From Prionace glauca (taxonomy: Eukaryota; Chordata; Chondrichthyes; Carcharhiniformes; Carcharhinidae): a stretch of DNA of 64,000 nt. Under the pieces are notes generated by a model, which ran no database searches, was not told the origin of the DNA, and saw nothing but the letters and a program-made list of their open reading frames with translations. This document shows, in pieces, positions 51,530 through 62,489 of the stretch. The position numbers and the translations under genes are program-made. Each line of letters begins with the position of its first letter. Within the stretch, counting starts at the first letter, position 1. The stretch covers positions 10,772,790 through 10,836,789 of the forward strand of contig CM075761.1 in NCBI GenBank assembly GCA_037974335.1. The letters are read 5' to 3'.

Positions 51530-53662
51530 GCATAAGAACATAAGAACATAAGAAATAGGAGCAGGAATAGGCCATCTGCCCTTCGAGCCTGCCCTGCCAT
51601 TCAATAAGATCATGGCTGATCTGTCGTGGCTCAGTTCCACTTTCCAGCCCTCTCCCCATAACCCTTAATCCCCTCTCTTATCAAAAACCCATGAACCCGC
51701 TTCTTGAAAATATTTAGCGAGGCAGCCTCCACCACTTCAACGGATAGAGAATTCCAGAGATTCACCACCCTTTGAGTGAAGAAGTTCCTCCTCAACTCCG
51801 TTCTTTATCTTGAGGCTGTGCCCCCTAGTCCTACTGTCTTTTTTGAGCGGGAAGAGTCTCTCCACCTCTATCCTATCCATCCCATTCATCATCTTATACG
51901 TCTCAATGAGATCTCCCCTCATTCTTCTAAACTCCATCGAGTACAAGCCTAGTTCATTCAGCCTCTCCTCATAGCTCAACCCCCTCAACTCCGGTATCAG
52001 CCTAGTATACCTCCTCCTCCAAGGCCAAAATATCTTTGCGCAGGTGCGGCGCTCAAAACTGCACACAGTACTCCAGCTGCGGCCTCACCAATGCCCTATA
52101 CAGCTGCAGCAAGGCCTCGCTAATATTATATTCAATCCCCTTCGCTATGAAGGCCAGCATCCCATTCGCCTTCCTGACCACCTGCTGCACCTGCAAGCTG
52201 GGTTTTTGCGACTCATGCACAAGGACCCCGAGGTCCCTCTGCACCGTCGCCTGCTGCAGTTTTTCGCCACGTAAGTAAGAGTCCTTCCTACCATTCTTCC
52301 TTCCAAAGTGGACCACCTCACACTTGTCAACATTAAATTCCATTTGCCATTTCCTGGCCCATTCGCCCAGCCTATCTAGATCCTTCAGCAGTCTCTCCAC
52401 ACCCTCCGCACAATTTGCCGTTCCCCCAATCTTGGTGTCATCCGCAAATTTCGACACCATACACTCAGTTCCCTCCTCCAGATCATCTATATAAATGGTA
52501 AAAAACTGAGGCCCCAGCACCGACCCCTGGGGCACTCCAGTAGTCACCATCCCCCAATCCGAATAGCATCCGTTGACCCCCACACTCTGCCTCCTATTTG
52601 ACAACCAATCCTCTATCCACGCTAATCCTACCCCCAACTCCAAGTCCCCTGACCTTCTGCAATAACCTCTTATGAGGTACTTTGTCAAACGCCTTCTCAA
52701 AATCCAGAAAGACCACATCCACCGGCTCTACTCCATCCACCGCCCTAGACACATCCTCATAGAACTCCAGTAAATTTGTCAGACACGACTTCCCTTTAAT
52801 GAAATCGTGCTGCTTCTGCTCTATCAATCAATTCCCTTCAAGATGCCTCGCAATTTCCTCTTTAATGACGGATTCTAACATTTTACCTACCACAGACGTT
52901 AAACTAACCGGCCTATAATTCCCTGCCTTTTGCCTGGCACCCTTCTTATACATCGGCGTAACATTAGCCGTTTTCCAATCTTCCGGCACTTCCCCGGAAT
53001 CCAGCGACGTCTGGAAAATAACCATCAATGCATCCACTATAACCTCCGCCATTTCTTCCAGAACCCTCGGATGCATTCCATCCGGTCCTGGGGACTTGTC
53101 CACAATCAGCCCCTCCAGTCTGTCGAACACCGCCTCTCTAGTAACAGTAATGTCATTAAGACCCTTCAGTCCTACCACCTTTCCATCGCTAACACCCGGC
53201 AAATTATTCACATCCTCCTCCGTAAAGAGGGAAACAAAAAAGTTATTCAATACCTGAGCCATATCCCCATCACCTACCACTACGTCCCCTTTCTCATCCT
53301 CTAAAGGACCAACATTCACCCTAGCCAACCTCTTCCTTTTTATATATTTATAAAAACTCTTGCTATCCTTTTTTATATTAAGCGCTAGCCCAGCTTCATA
53401 GTTTCTCCTACCCTCCTTTATCAACTTCTTTGTCAATCTTTGTTGACATTTAAACCTCTCCCAATCCTCTTCTCGCCCACTACTCTTAGTTACTCTAAAT
53501 TTCTCCGCTTTTAATTTAACACTTTCCTTCACCTCCTTCGTTATCCACGGCTTATTACCTCTCCTCCTACGGTCCTTTTTGACCATCGGAATAAATTTCT
53601 GCTGAGCACCAAGAAACATCTCCTCAAAGATCCTCCACTGTTCTTTAAGATACATTTTTTTA
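51530..53662 (-). mobile_element. CR1-clade LINE, 5'-truncated (copy B9)
   Basis: The reversed TTCTTATG tail is at the left. Coding text on the minus strand starts near 53655 (LKEQWRIFEEMFLGAQQKFIP, the region after the endonuclease). It continues: [80 protein letters not shown] and FADDTKIGG, then the C-terminal domain to near 51737. Frames change near 52830, 52600 and 52050. It reaches further 5' than any other B copy in the window. Confidence 0.9.
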
Positions 53663-53764
53663 AGGGCACAATATCGTCACAACTCAGTCCAGAGGATTGG
53701 TAGCAGAGAACAGACTGACAACTGAATGCTGACAGAGCGCCCCAATGCTCTCAGGGCCCACTCA

Positions 53765-54155
53765 CAAAGAACAAAGAACAATTAAAGAGAATTACAGCAC
53801 AAAAACAAGCCGTGCGGCCCTTCAAGCCTGCACTGACCTTGCTGCCAATCCGAACACAAAGCTCCTATCCTTCTGACAATCATATCCATCAACTCCCTTC
53901 CTGTGCATGTGTTTGTCCAAACGATCCTTAAAACTCGCTATCGTATCTACTTCCAATGTTCTCCTGGCAGCTAGTTCCAGGCACCCACCAGACTTTGTGT
54001 AAAACAAAAGCCTTGTAAATCTCCGTCAAACCTTACCCCTCGCAGCTTATACCTATCCCCCTCATAATTGACTCTTCCAGGTTGGGAAATAAAAAGCTTC
54101 CGACCATCCAATCTGTCCATCACCCTCATCATCGTGTAGACTTCTATAACATGTT
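53765..54155 (-). mobile_element. CR1-like LINE (subfamily J) with (TTCTTTG)n tail
   Basis: The left end CAAAGAACAAAGAACAATT is the reversed tail. Next comes the 3' UTR signature GCCGTGCGGCCCTTCAAGCC, and decayed ORF2 C-terminal text (LDKHMHRKGVDGYDC). The tail type matches SINE family 2 and the composite elements, so this LINE group may be their partner. Confidence 0.7.
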
Positions 54156-54631
54156 AGTAGTAATTACAGCCCTGTATCTATTTCAGAGGAAGCGAACCTA
54201 CGTGCCTATGTGAGATCGTGAGGGAATTAACACATTGCTTTGTTTGCAAATTGCTGTCAGATAGTAAAAAATATTCCTGTATCACAGCAGTAACTATAAT
54301 TTAAGAAGTTCTCCAAAACATCTGGAGCTTCCTGCGATCGGAAGTGGGGCATTGAACCACAAACAACCTGACTCAACAGGAATCCCCTTAAATTCAAACT
54401 GAATGACTCACAAATTAAGTACATTTAATATGCAACTGATAAATAAGTTACTTTCAATTAATGTAAAGTCGAACGTAAATCGACTTTTTTCAGTCTTGGT
54501 CGCTCTTGGGGTAAAGAACAGTCGTGACAATAAGGCCTCCTGCTGAACAGATTTTAGTGAGTTCGCAGTCCCCTGGTGGACGGGGTCATTAATTTCTACA
54601 ACTAAACAGTTCACTGACATCTGTTAATGGG
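54156..54631. other. No gene recognised
   Basis: No coding exon or repeat recognised. Confidence 0.45.
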
Positions 54632-55000
54632 ATTTGATTTGATTTGATTTGATTTATTGGTGTCACTTATTTGAATGTAAAGTGAAAAACATTATTTTTG
54701 CATGTTCTACAGACAAAGCATACCGTACACATGGAAGGAAAGGAGAGAGTGCACAATGTAGTGTTACAGGCATAGCTAGGGTGTAGAGAAAGACCAACTT
54801 AATGTAAGGTAGGTCCATTCAAAAGCCTGATGGCAGGAGAGGTGTAGCGATTTTTTTTCTGTCAGTTGGTACCTGTCTTCAGACTTTTCTTCCGGATGGA
54901 AGGTGGAAGAGATTTTATCCAGGTAAATGGGGTCCTTGATTATGCTATCTGCTTTTCCGAAACAGCTATTCACGTTTGGAGACGTGGGAACAACTTAGTA
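54632..55000 (-). mobile_element. L2-like LINE, 3' end with (GATTT)n tail
   Basis: Starts with GATTTGATTTGATTTGATTT, the reversed 5-bp-unit tail. The 3' UTR (AGACAAAGCATACCGTACAC) and decayed coding text for the C terminus follow (TAATCAAGGACCCC-type words reversed near 54930). Confidence 0.72.
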
Positions 55001-55014
55001 TGGCCATGAGCTAT

Positions 55015-55082
55015 GATGTTATTGAATGGGGCAGGCTTGAACCGCCGAATGGCCTACTCCTGCTTTGTGCTTGTGAAAATAA
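55015..55082 (+). mobile_element. CR1-B type 3' tail remnant
   Basis: AGCTATGATGTTATTGAATGG and GGCCTACTCCTGCTTTGTGC match the B-type 3' UTR. Only about 65 bp, diverged. Confidence 0.55.
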
Positions 55083-55129
55083 TACTGAGATGGACATTGT
55101 TGATTGATAACAGACGAACCTTATATCAC

Positions 55130-55440
55130 CAGAGGCATTTTTTAATTATTATTCACTGGTTGTGAGCATCAATGGCAGGGTCAGCATTTATTACTCATCC
55201 CGAATCACACTTCAATTACTCAGCTATTTAAGAGTAATCACATCGCTGTGGGTCTGGAGTCGCAAGTAGGCCAGGACGTGTAAGGATGCCAGATTCCCTT
55301 CTCTAAAGGACATTAGTGAACGAGATGGGTTTTGACAACAACAGTTTCACAGTCATCATTAAGCTTTTAATTTCAGATCATTTATTGATTACAAATTTCA
55401 CCATGGTGTGATTCAGTCTCGGCTCCTCAGAGCATTTCCA
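55130..55440 (-). mobile_element. Repeat family 4 copy
   Basis: Shares CCCTTCTCTAAAGGACATTAGTG and AGCATTTATTACTCATCCC with 49915-50335. The tRNA-like end is degraded or missing. Confidence 0.65.
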
Positions 55441-55442
55441 TT

Positions 55443-55845
55443 TACATAAGAAATAGGAGCAGGAGTAGTTTGGGGGCGTTTAAAAGATCTGTGGATAGGT
55501 TTATGGATGAAAAGAGATTGGTTTAGGCTAGTGGGTCATTGTTTTGTAACTGGTCGGCGCAACATCGTGGGCCGAAGGGCCTGTTCTGCGCTGTAATGTT
55601 CTATGTTCTATGTTCTATGAGTAGGCCACCTAGCCCTTCGAGCCTGCCCCTAAGATCATGGTTGATCTGAAGTGGATGAGTTCCACTTCCTGCTTTTCCC
55701 CATAACCGTTAATTCCCTTGTCCATCAGAAACCTATCTACCCGTGACTTAAATATATTCAGCGCGGTAGCCTCCACCACAAAAGGCAGGGAATTCCAAAG
55801 ATTCACCACCCTTTGAATGAAGAAGTTCCTCCTCAACTCTGAGGG
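55443..55845 (-). mobile_element. CR1-clade LINE 3' end (copy B10), split by copy A8
   Basis: The B-type 3' UTR (TACATAAGAAATAGGAGCAGG) is cut at 55468 and resumes at 55619. The minus-strand frame 55866-55630 gives LRRNFFIQRVVNLWNSLPF and so on. The insert is the A-type 3' end at 55469-55618. Confidence 0.85.
55469..55618 (+). mobile_element. CR1-clade LINE 3' end (copy A8), inserted in B10
   Basis: 150 bp: last ORF2 codons (LGAFKRSVDRFMDEK), 3' UTR and TTCTATG tail. GAGTAG flanks it on both sides (55463-55468, 55619-55624) as target duplication. Confidence 0.88.
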
Positions 55846-56154
55846 GTTTATTTTGTTCCATTTCATTGAACCTCAATCATTCATTTTATCATTCTCCTTT
55901 TTCACTTCTTTTTCTTCCACTTATCTATTACAGCACTCCTCTTGTCCACAGCCTAACGGCCTTCAGTGCAACTGTCACAATCATCAGACAGTCCTCTAAC
56001 AATTTGTACCTCTGTTCTGCCATTCTCTGATCACTTAATGGACACTGTTGGCGCGATATCAGCCTTCTGCATGCTCATGCACTTTCCATTTGTCCAGTTC
56101 CGCATCCCCTCCTCCCTACCCCAAGCGCAAAAAACTCTGCTCTTTCTCCTTGCC

Positions 56155-56300
56155 CTTCACTCTGATGAATTGGCATCGAGACACGAAACGTTGGCCCTGT
56201 TCTATGGCCAAAGTTGCTGTCAGACCTGGTGAGATTTTCCAGCATTTTCTGTTTTGTTTTGTTTCAATTTCCAGCATCCGCAGTGTGTTGCTTTTATCCC
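56155..56300 (+). repeat. Interspersed repeat with hammerhead-like start
   Basis: CTGATGA (56162-56168) and CGAAAC (56184-56189) flank a 15-base segment, followed by a TTGGCC/GGCCAA inverted repeat. The conserved end is TCAGACCTGGTGAGATTTTCC and CAGCATCCGCAGTGTGTTGC. Relatives: 6368-6470 and 57580-57690. Confidence 0.55.
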
Positions 56301-56471
56301 CAGAACATTCCCCTGGGCCTCTGGTTTACTAGCCCAGTGATAATACCACTCCGCCAATGCCTGCCACGGGAATGGGTACTGTGGATGAACTTATTTTGAT
56401 ATTGAATGGTGTTGAATGCATTGAGATTGTTAATTGTAAAATGCATTTAAGGCGTTTGATTATTGTATTTT

Positions 56472-57160
56472 GGGGCGGCACGGTTACAGAATGGTTACCA
56501 CTTTTGCTCCATAGCTCTCGGGTCCTGGGTTCGATTCCCGGCTCGGGTCACTGTCTGTGTGGAGTTTGCACATTCTCCTCGTGTCTGCGTGGGTTTCCTC
56601 TGGGTACTCCGCTTTCCTGCCGCAGGCAAAAATGTGCGAGTTAGATTGATTGGGCATGCTAAGAATTTACATAGAACCCTACAGTGCAGAAACAGGCCCT
56701 TCGGCCCATCGAGTCTGCACCGTACACAATCCCACCCAGACCCTATCCCCATATCCCTACACATTTACCTGCTAATCCCTCTAACTTACACATCCCAGGA
56801 CACTAAGGGGCAATTTTAGCATAGCCAATGAACCTAACCCGCACATCTTTGGACCGTGGGAGGAAACCGGAGCACCCGGAGAAAACCCACGCAGACACGA
56901 GGAGAATGTGCAAACTCCACACAGGCAGTGACCCGAGCCGGGAATCGAACCCAGGACCCTGGAGCTGTGAAGCAGCAGTGCTAACCACTATGCTACCGTG
57001 CCGCCCTCTGTGCCCCTCTGTGTCTAGGGATGCGTAAGTTAGAAGGAAATGTGGGTAAAACATGTAGGGACATGGGGGTCGGGCCTGGAGGGGATTGTGT
57101 TCGGTGCAGATTCGATGGGCTGAGGGGTCTCTTTCTGCACTGTAGGGTTCTATGATTCTA
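56472..57160 (+). mobile_element. SINE family 1 split by another family-1 SINE
   Basis: Outer plus-strand SINE: 56472-56670 (GGGCGGCACGG head, GGTTCGATTCC) and 57007-57160 (AGGGATGCGTAAG to TTCTATGATTCTATG). Inner minus-strand SINE: 56671-57006, complete, with reversed tail at the left and the head ending in CCGTGCCGCCC. The inner copy is closer to the 7.5-kb copy than the outer one is. Confidence 0.85.
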
Positions 57161-57194
57161 TGTTTTTCTTTGTTTAGATTAAATTATTATTAGG

Positions 57195-57476
57195 GTCATG
57201 AGTAGACTTACATTGCAATGAAGTCACTGTGAAAATCTCCTAGTCGCCACACTCCGGCGCCTGTTTGGGGTGCACTGAGTTAGATGTTAGCATGGCCAAT
57301 ACACCTAAACAGCACGTCTGTTGGACTGTGGGAAGAAACTGGAGCACCCAGTGTAAACCCATACTGACACATAGAGATAGTATAGATTTCACTCAGACAG
57401 CGATCCAAGCCGCAAATCGAACCCGGGTCCCTGGCACTGTGAGACAGCACTGCTAACCACTGTCCCGTCACGGACT
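57195..57476 (-). mobile_element. tRNA-derived SINE, family 3
   Basis: The reversed tail (TAGACTTACATTGCAATGAAGTC, TCGCCACACTCCGGCGCC) is at the left; the body and head (AAATCGAACCCGGGTCC reversed B box) are at the right. About 280 bp and nearly complete. Confidence 0.8.
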
Positions 57477-57579
57477 CCATCCAAACAATAGATCAAAAGT
57501 CATTTCTTCCTCCAAAACACACAAAACTCAAACTATGAATGAATGGAAGTCACTTTGGATACTGGAATCTGAAACCAAA

Positions 57580-57690
57580 TGAGAAAAGTCTGGAAAATCT
57601 CACCAGATCTGGCAGCATCTGTAAGGAGAGAAAAGAGCTGACTTTTCGAGTCCAGATGACCTTCTGTTAAAGCTAAACGGCGTGGATTTT
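57580..57690 (-). repeat. Interspersed repeat related to 56155-56300
   Basis: Reversed words: GGCAGCATCTGTAAGGAGAG and GGAAAATCTCACCAG. The hammerhead-like start is decayed. Confidence 0.55.
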
Positions 57691-58045
57691 AGATTTTAGA
57701 CTCTTTCGGATTCTCAAATTATGGGTCAAAAACCTGGGCTTAAAGTTCAAATGTTAAAAATCAGAACACGTTGTGGAAACAAAAATGTATTTTGAAGAAC
57801 AACATTTCACTTTGATATGAAACAGAAAATCACTTAGCTTCTTAAAGTCATGCATATCAGAGGAACATTCATTCAAGTGCCCCAGTTAGACATCCTGTTA
57901 TGATCTGCGCTTTAGTGAAACACAAGATCAGGTTTAGAACACAGTTTGTCGTGATACTTACTGCAAAAGGTCAACAGGCCCTAACCGAACGAAAACACTT
58001 AGAACCTGCCCTTGGATCAAATCATTCATTTTTGGGAGACTCTCA
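57691..58045. other. No gene recognised
   Basis: No coding exon or repeat recognised. Confidence 0.45.
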
Positions 58046-58049
58046 TTTC

Positions 58050-58380
58050 AGTTGTCGTGGGCAACACAACAGCTCAGTGACTATCACTGTTTGCTGTGCA
58101 GACACATGGGCCAGTGTCTGTTGGAGCTTGCACATTCTCCCAGTGCTTGTATGGGTTTTCTCTGGCTGCTGCGGTTTCCTCCCACACCTCAAAGGTGTGC
58201 TATTAGGCTGATTGGAGGTAATACATTGCCCCTAAATTAGTTTTCCCTCAATGTGGAATGCCATAAGCATAGATAAGGGACATGGGTGGAGGTGGGACTG
58301 GTAATGTTAAAATGGCGGCGCGGGCTCGTTGGGCCGAAGGGCCTTTTTCCCGTGCTGTTTTTGTTCTTTGTTCTTTGACT
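58050..58380 (+). mobile_element. tRNA-derived SINE, family 2, full length
   Basis: Head CAACACAACAGCTCAGTGACTATC, body, TTAAAATGGCGGCGCGGGC and tail GGGCCGAAGGGCCTTTTTCC with TTCTTTGTTCTTTG. The best free-standing family-2 copy in the window. Confidence 0.85.
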
Positions 58381-58407
58381 GTTGATTCAATGAGAAAATT
58401 GAAACAG

Positions 58408-59011
58408 CAAATTCAACAGACTGAGTTTAGGAGTCGGGAGATAATGCTACAACTTTGTAAGACCCTTGTCAGACCCCACATAGAGTACTGTGTGCAGTTC
58501 TGGTCGCCTCACTACAGGAAGGATCTGGAAGCTATTGAAAGAGTGCAGACGAGATTTACAAGGGTGTTGCCTGGACTGGGAGGCATGCCTTATGAAGATA
58601 GGTTGAAGGAGCTAGGTCTCTTCTCCCTGGAGAGACGAAGGTTGAGAGGCGACCTGATAGAGGTTTATAAAATGTTGAGAGGAATAGATAGGGTGGATTC
58701 TCGGAGGCTATTTCCCAGGGCTGAAATGTTCGCTACGAGAGGACACAGGTTTAAGGTGCTGGGAAGCAAGTACAGAGGAGATGTTAGGGGTAAGTTTTTC
58801 ACTCAGAGGGTGGCGAGTGAGTGGAATCGGCTGCCGTCGGTTGTGGTAGAGGCGAACTCGCTGGGGTCTTTTAAAAGACTTCTGGATGAATATATGGGAT
58901 CTAATGGCATTGGAAGTTACAAGTAGTTCTATAGCTTGGTAGGTATAGATGTGATCGGCGCAACTTGTGGGCCGAAGGGTCTGTTTGTGCTGTAGTGTTC
59001 TATGTTCGATT
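58408..59011 (+). mobile_element. CR1-like LINE (subfamily G), 3' part
   Basis: An open frame over the ORF2 C terminus: [28 protein letters not shown] is the start, [17 protein letters not shown] follows, and it ends YMGSNGIGSYK at 58926. The 3' UTR has GATCGGCGCAACTTGTGGGCC and the tail TTCTATG. A second copy lies at 63588-64000. Confidence 0.85.
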
Positions 59012-59520
59012 TCAGTTTCTCTGCAAGCGTCTGCAGCAATTGTTCCGTCAGGGAATATTAAATGGAATGATGAGGAGGAACAGAGCTGGGAGTGAGATAC
59101 ATACACCTTAATATGAAGACTCTAATAGAAGAAATTAGTTTCACAACAGTTTCAGAAGCAAATAGAGAGGGTGTTCTTTCCAGAATGATTGAAGTGCTCT
59201 GCAAAACATTATGACCTTTAAAGCCAAGGAAACGAGTCTTTCGATATTGCAGCAGAGAGCGGGGCTTGGCAGCAGATAGAGAAACACAGAGAGGCGTTGG
59301 ATGTGGCCACACTTGCATGGTGTGACCTTAAGAAAGACGCCTCGCTCACGGCCCATTCAGGGACAGTGCAAAGCACATCAAAGCAGCAATCGCTGGTTGA
59401 GATTCTGATGACGTTACGCTTGATATGGAAAATTGTCCGAGGAAGCAGCTCTTTGCGGTTTTTTCTTTGTTTACAGTTGAGCCGCTACACCTACCCAACT
59501 GCCTACAGAGTTCAGAAACT
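59012..59520. other. No gene recognised
   Basis: No coding exon or repeat recognised. Confidence 0.45.
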
Positions 59521-60250
59521 GAGACACAATGTGTCTCATTGTGAGGCCGCAGCTGGAGTACTGTGTGCAGTTTTGGGCGCCGCACCTGCGCAAAGGGATT
59601 GCGCAGGTGGACGAAAAGGGATTGGTTTAGGCTAGTGGGTCATTGTTCTGTAACTGATCGGCGCAACATCGTGGGCCGAAGGGCCTGTTCTGCGCTGTAA
59701 TGTTCTATGTTCTATGTTCTAAGATATTTTGGCCTTGGAGGGAGTGCAGAGGAGGTTTACTAGGCTGATACCGGAGTTGAGGGGGTTGAGCTATGAGGAG
59801 AGGCTGAATGAACTAGGCTTGTACTCGTTGGAGTTTAGAAGAATGAGGGGAGATCTCATTGAGATGTATAAGATGATGAATGGGATGGATAGGATAGAGG
59901 TGGAGAGACTCTTCCCGCTCAAAAAAGACAGTAGGACTAGGGGGCACAGCCTCAAGATAAAGGGGGGGGGGGCGTTTTAGAACGGAGTTGAGGAGGAACT
60001 TCTTCACTCAAAGGGTGGTGAATCTCTGGAATTCTCTGCCCGTTGAAGTGGTGGAGGCTGCCTCGCTAAATATTTTCAAGAAGCGGGTTGATGGGTTTTT
60101 GATAAGAGAGGGGATTAAGGGTTTTGGGGAGAGGGCGGGAAGGTGGAACTGAGCCCCGACAGATCAGCCATGATCTTATTGAATGGCGGGGCAGGCTCGA
60201 AGGGCCAGATGGCCTACTTCTGCTCCTATTTCTTATGTTCTTATGTTAAG
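59521..60250 (+). mobile_element. CR1-clade LINE, 5'-truncated (copy B11), split by copy A9
   Basis: The B-type ORF2 C terminus begins near GAGGCCGCAGCTGGAGTAC (59543) and resumes after the insert at ATATTTTGGCCTTGGAGG (59724), ending with the TTCTTATG tail. The 5' junction starts with a palindrome, GAGACACA-A-TGTGTCTC (59521-59537). A G-run at about 59961-59971 breaks the end of the frame. Confidence 0.86.
59611..59721 (+). mobile_element. CR1-clade LINE 3' end (copy A9), inserted in B11
   Basis: About 110 bp: last codons, 3' UTR and TTCTATG tail. Just before it is a hairpin, CACCTGCGCAA-AGGGA-TTGCGCAGGTG (59583-59609), whose left arm is B11 sequence and whose right arm is its inverted copy. 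Confidence 0.85.
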
Positions 60251-60585
60251 CCTCAGCAAGATGACAGTTGGGCATTGGAAATAGAGAATCTGTTTGTTTG
60301 CAATTAAGGCATATTACAGGATTCTTTTCCAAAGGCAACTATTTGCAAACATTGCGAAGGTTGAGTACAATTTGCAGAAACTCCCTCTGATTCACAACAG
60401 ACGCACTCATTTCACCTGAAGCTCCGAGGAACCGCAGTTTGTACTGTCTGTACTCAAAGCAGCAATTCACTCTCGACACAATTTCAATGCAATTCATACA
60501 ATATTTTCAATTCTTTCTTCGGCGGCTTCCATCAGGTAACAGGTGTAAACTGTTTACAGAATGAATTAGATTGAACACAATTACG
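60251..60585. other. No gene recognised
   Basis: No coding exon or repeat recognised. Confidence 0.45.
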
Positions 60586-60589
60586 TTAC

Positions 60590-61030
60590 GGCAAGCTGGC
60601 ACAGTAGTTAGTAGCGCTGTCAAACAGCGCCTGGGACAGGAGTTCAATTCCAGCCGAGGGTGACAAGCCGTGTGGAGTTTGAACGTTCTCCCCGTGTCTG
60701 CATGGGTTGCGTCTGCGTGCCCCCGTTTCCCCCCACAGTCCGGGGATGTGCAGGTTATGGTGGATTGGCCATGATAAATTGTCCCTTAGTGTCCAAAGAT
60801 GTGTCGGTTAGAACCATAGAATCCTACAGCGCAGAAAGAGGCCCTTCAGCCCATCGAGTCTGCACCGACCACAATCCCACCTACGCCTTATCCTCATTCC
60901 CCTACACATTTTACCCACTAATCCCTGTAACCTACACATCTCAGGACACTAAGGGGCAATTCTAGCTTGGCCAATCAACCTAATCCGCACATCTTTGGAG
61001 GTTAGGTGGATTAGCCATGGTAAATTGACG
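60590..61030 (+). mobile_element. SINE family 1 split by a truncated SINE
   Basis: Outer SINE: GGCACAGTAGTTAGTAGCGC head, GTTCAATTCCAG B-box remnant, body to GATGTGTCGGTTAG (60810). The inner minus-strand piece (60812-60999) is the 3' half of a family-1 SINE, without head. The outer sequence resumes with AGGTTAGGTGGATTAGCC. Confidence 0.75.
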
Positions 61031-61236
61031 CAGTTATGGAGAAAAGGTGAGGTGATGTGGACCTGGGTAAAATGCTGCACCGCAATGAAGGGAGTCGATG
61101 ATTATATTCTGAATTCCTGCCAGTTCACATTTTAACACTGAGAGTTTGCCCGCAGGCGACAGGGACGGGCTAACAGGAGCACCAAAATATCAAAGCGTCC
61201 CTCGAAGCTGTAGAATATTCCGACTTGGAAATATCA

Positions 61237-61575
61237 CGCCACGGTAGCTCAGTGGTTAGCACTGCTGCTTCACAGCTGTAGGGTCCTGAGTTCGATTCCC
61301 GGCTCGGGTCACTGTCTGTGCGGAGTTTGCACGTTATCCTCGTGTCTGCGTGGGTTTCCTCCGGGTACGCTGGTTTCCTCTCACAGTCCAAAGATGTGCA
61401 GGTTGGGTTGATTGGCCACGCTAAGAAATTACCCCTTAGTGTCCAGGGATGTGTAGGTTAGAGAGATTAGTGGGTGTAGTATATAAGGATGTTGGGGTAG
61501 GTCCTGGGTGGGATTGTGGTTGGTGCAGACTCGATGGGGCGAAGGGCCTCTTTCTGCACGGTTGCGTTCTATATC
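61237..61575 (+). mobile_element. tRNA-derived SINE, family 1, full length
   Basis: Head CCACGGTAGCTCAGTGGTTAGC, B box GTTCGATTCCCGG, body and CR1-like tail (GATGGGGCGAAGGGCCTC, GCACGGTTGCGTTCTAT). The A-box region here is close to a real tRNA (GGTAGCTCAGTGG). Confidence 0.87.
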
Positions 61576-61654
61576 ACCGTTGCTTCACTCCCTCCCTAAC
61601 ATGAACTGCGAGCGAACACAATTTGTACTCCAGGGGCTAAAAGGGCGGGTCATT

Positions 61655-61850
61655 ATAGAATCATTAAACCCTACAGAGCAGAACAATGTCAGTTGGCCCA
61701 TCATGTCTGTACCGAGCACAATTCCGGGACCCCATGCATTTATCCTAGCTAGTCCCTCTTACACTAAGGGACAATTTAGCACGGCCGATCCACTGAACCC
61801 GCTAATCTTTGGACATTATGGGACAAGTTAGCACGGCTAATCCACCGAAC
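61655..61850 (-). mobile_element. SINE fragment, 3' part
   Basis: The reversed tail (ATAGAATCATTAAACCCTACAG) and body words GGGACAATTTAGCACGGCC are present; the head is missing. Cut off by the CR1 piece at 61851. Confidence 0.7.
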
Positions 61851-62010
61851 ATAAGAACATAATAAGAACATATGAAATAGGAGCAGGAGTAGGCCATCTG
61901 GCCCTTCGAGCCTGCCCCGCCATTCAATACGATCATGGCTGATCTGTCGTGGCTCAGTTCCACATTCCCGCCCTCTCCCCATATCCCTTAATCCCCTTAT
62001 CAAAAACATG
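61851..62010 (-). mobile_element. CR1-clade LINE 3' end (copy B12)
   Basis: Reversed TTCTTATG tail, B-type 3' UTR and the last codons to TTATCAAAAAC. About 160 bp. Confidence 0.83.
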
Positions 62011-62425
62011 CACATATTTGAACACAAAGGCACAATTTAACATTGCCAATCCAACTAATTTGTCCATTTTTGGACAGGAAGTGGCATTTTAACGTGGTAA
62101 AACTAACCTGCAAGTTATAGAATCATCAAATCCCTACAATGCCGAAGGAGGCCACTCGACCGATCGAGTCTTCGTCAACTTCCCCACTCCAGCCTATCCC
62201 TGTAACCTCACGTACTTGCCCAAGCGATTCCCTCTGACAATCAGGGAAAATTTAGCGTAGCCAATCCACCTAACCTGCACACGTTTGGACTGTGGGAGGA
62301 AACCACAGCACCCAGAGGAAACCCACGTAGACACGGGGAGAACGTGCAACCTCCACACGGGCGGCGACCCAAGACGAGAATTGAACTCGGGTCCTTGGCG
62401 CTGTGAGACAGCGTTGGCCCCGGCT
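62011..62425 (-). mobile_element. SINE family 1 type copies, diverged
   Basis: A short body remnant (62011-62100) is followed by a longer copy from TATAGAATCATCAAATCCC (62117) to the head region near 62425, with GAATTGAACTCGGGTCC as the reversed B box. More diverged than the others. Confidence 0.7.
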
Positions 62426-62489
62426 TGCGGTATCCACTGGGCAAATGGCCACGAAGTAAGCGGGGGGGCGGGGGGGGGAGCAGATGTAT

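Noticed and set aside
432-62425. Possible tRNA genes from GGTTCGATTCC B boxes at many sites
   Set aside because: Each lies in a SINE head with the same downstream body; none folds into a full cloverleaf by eye with paired acceptor ends.
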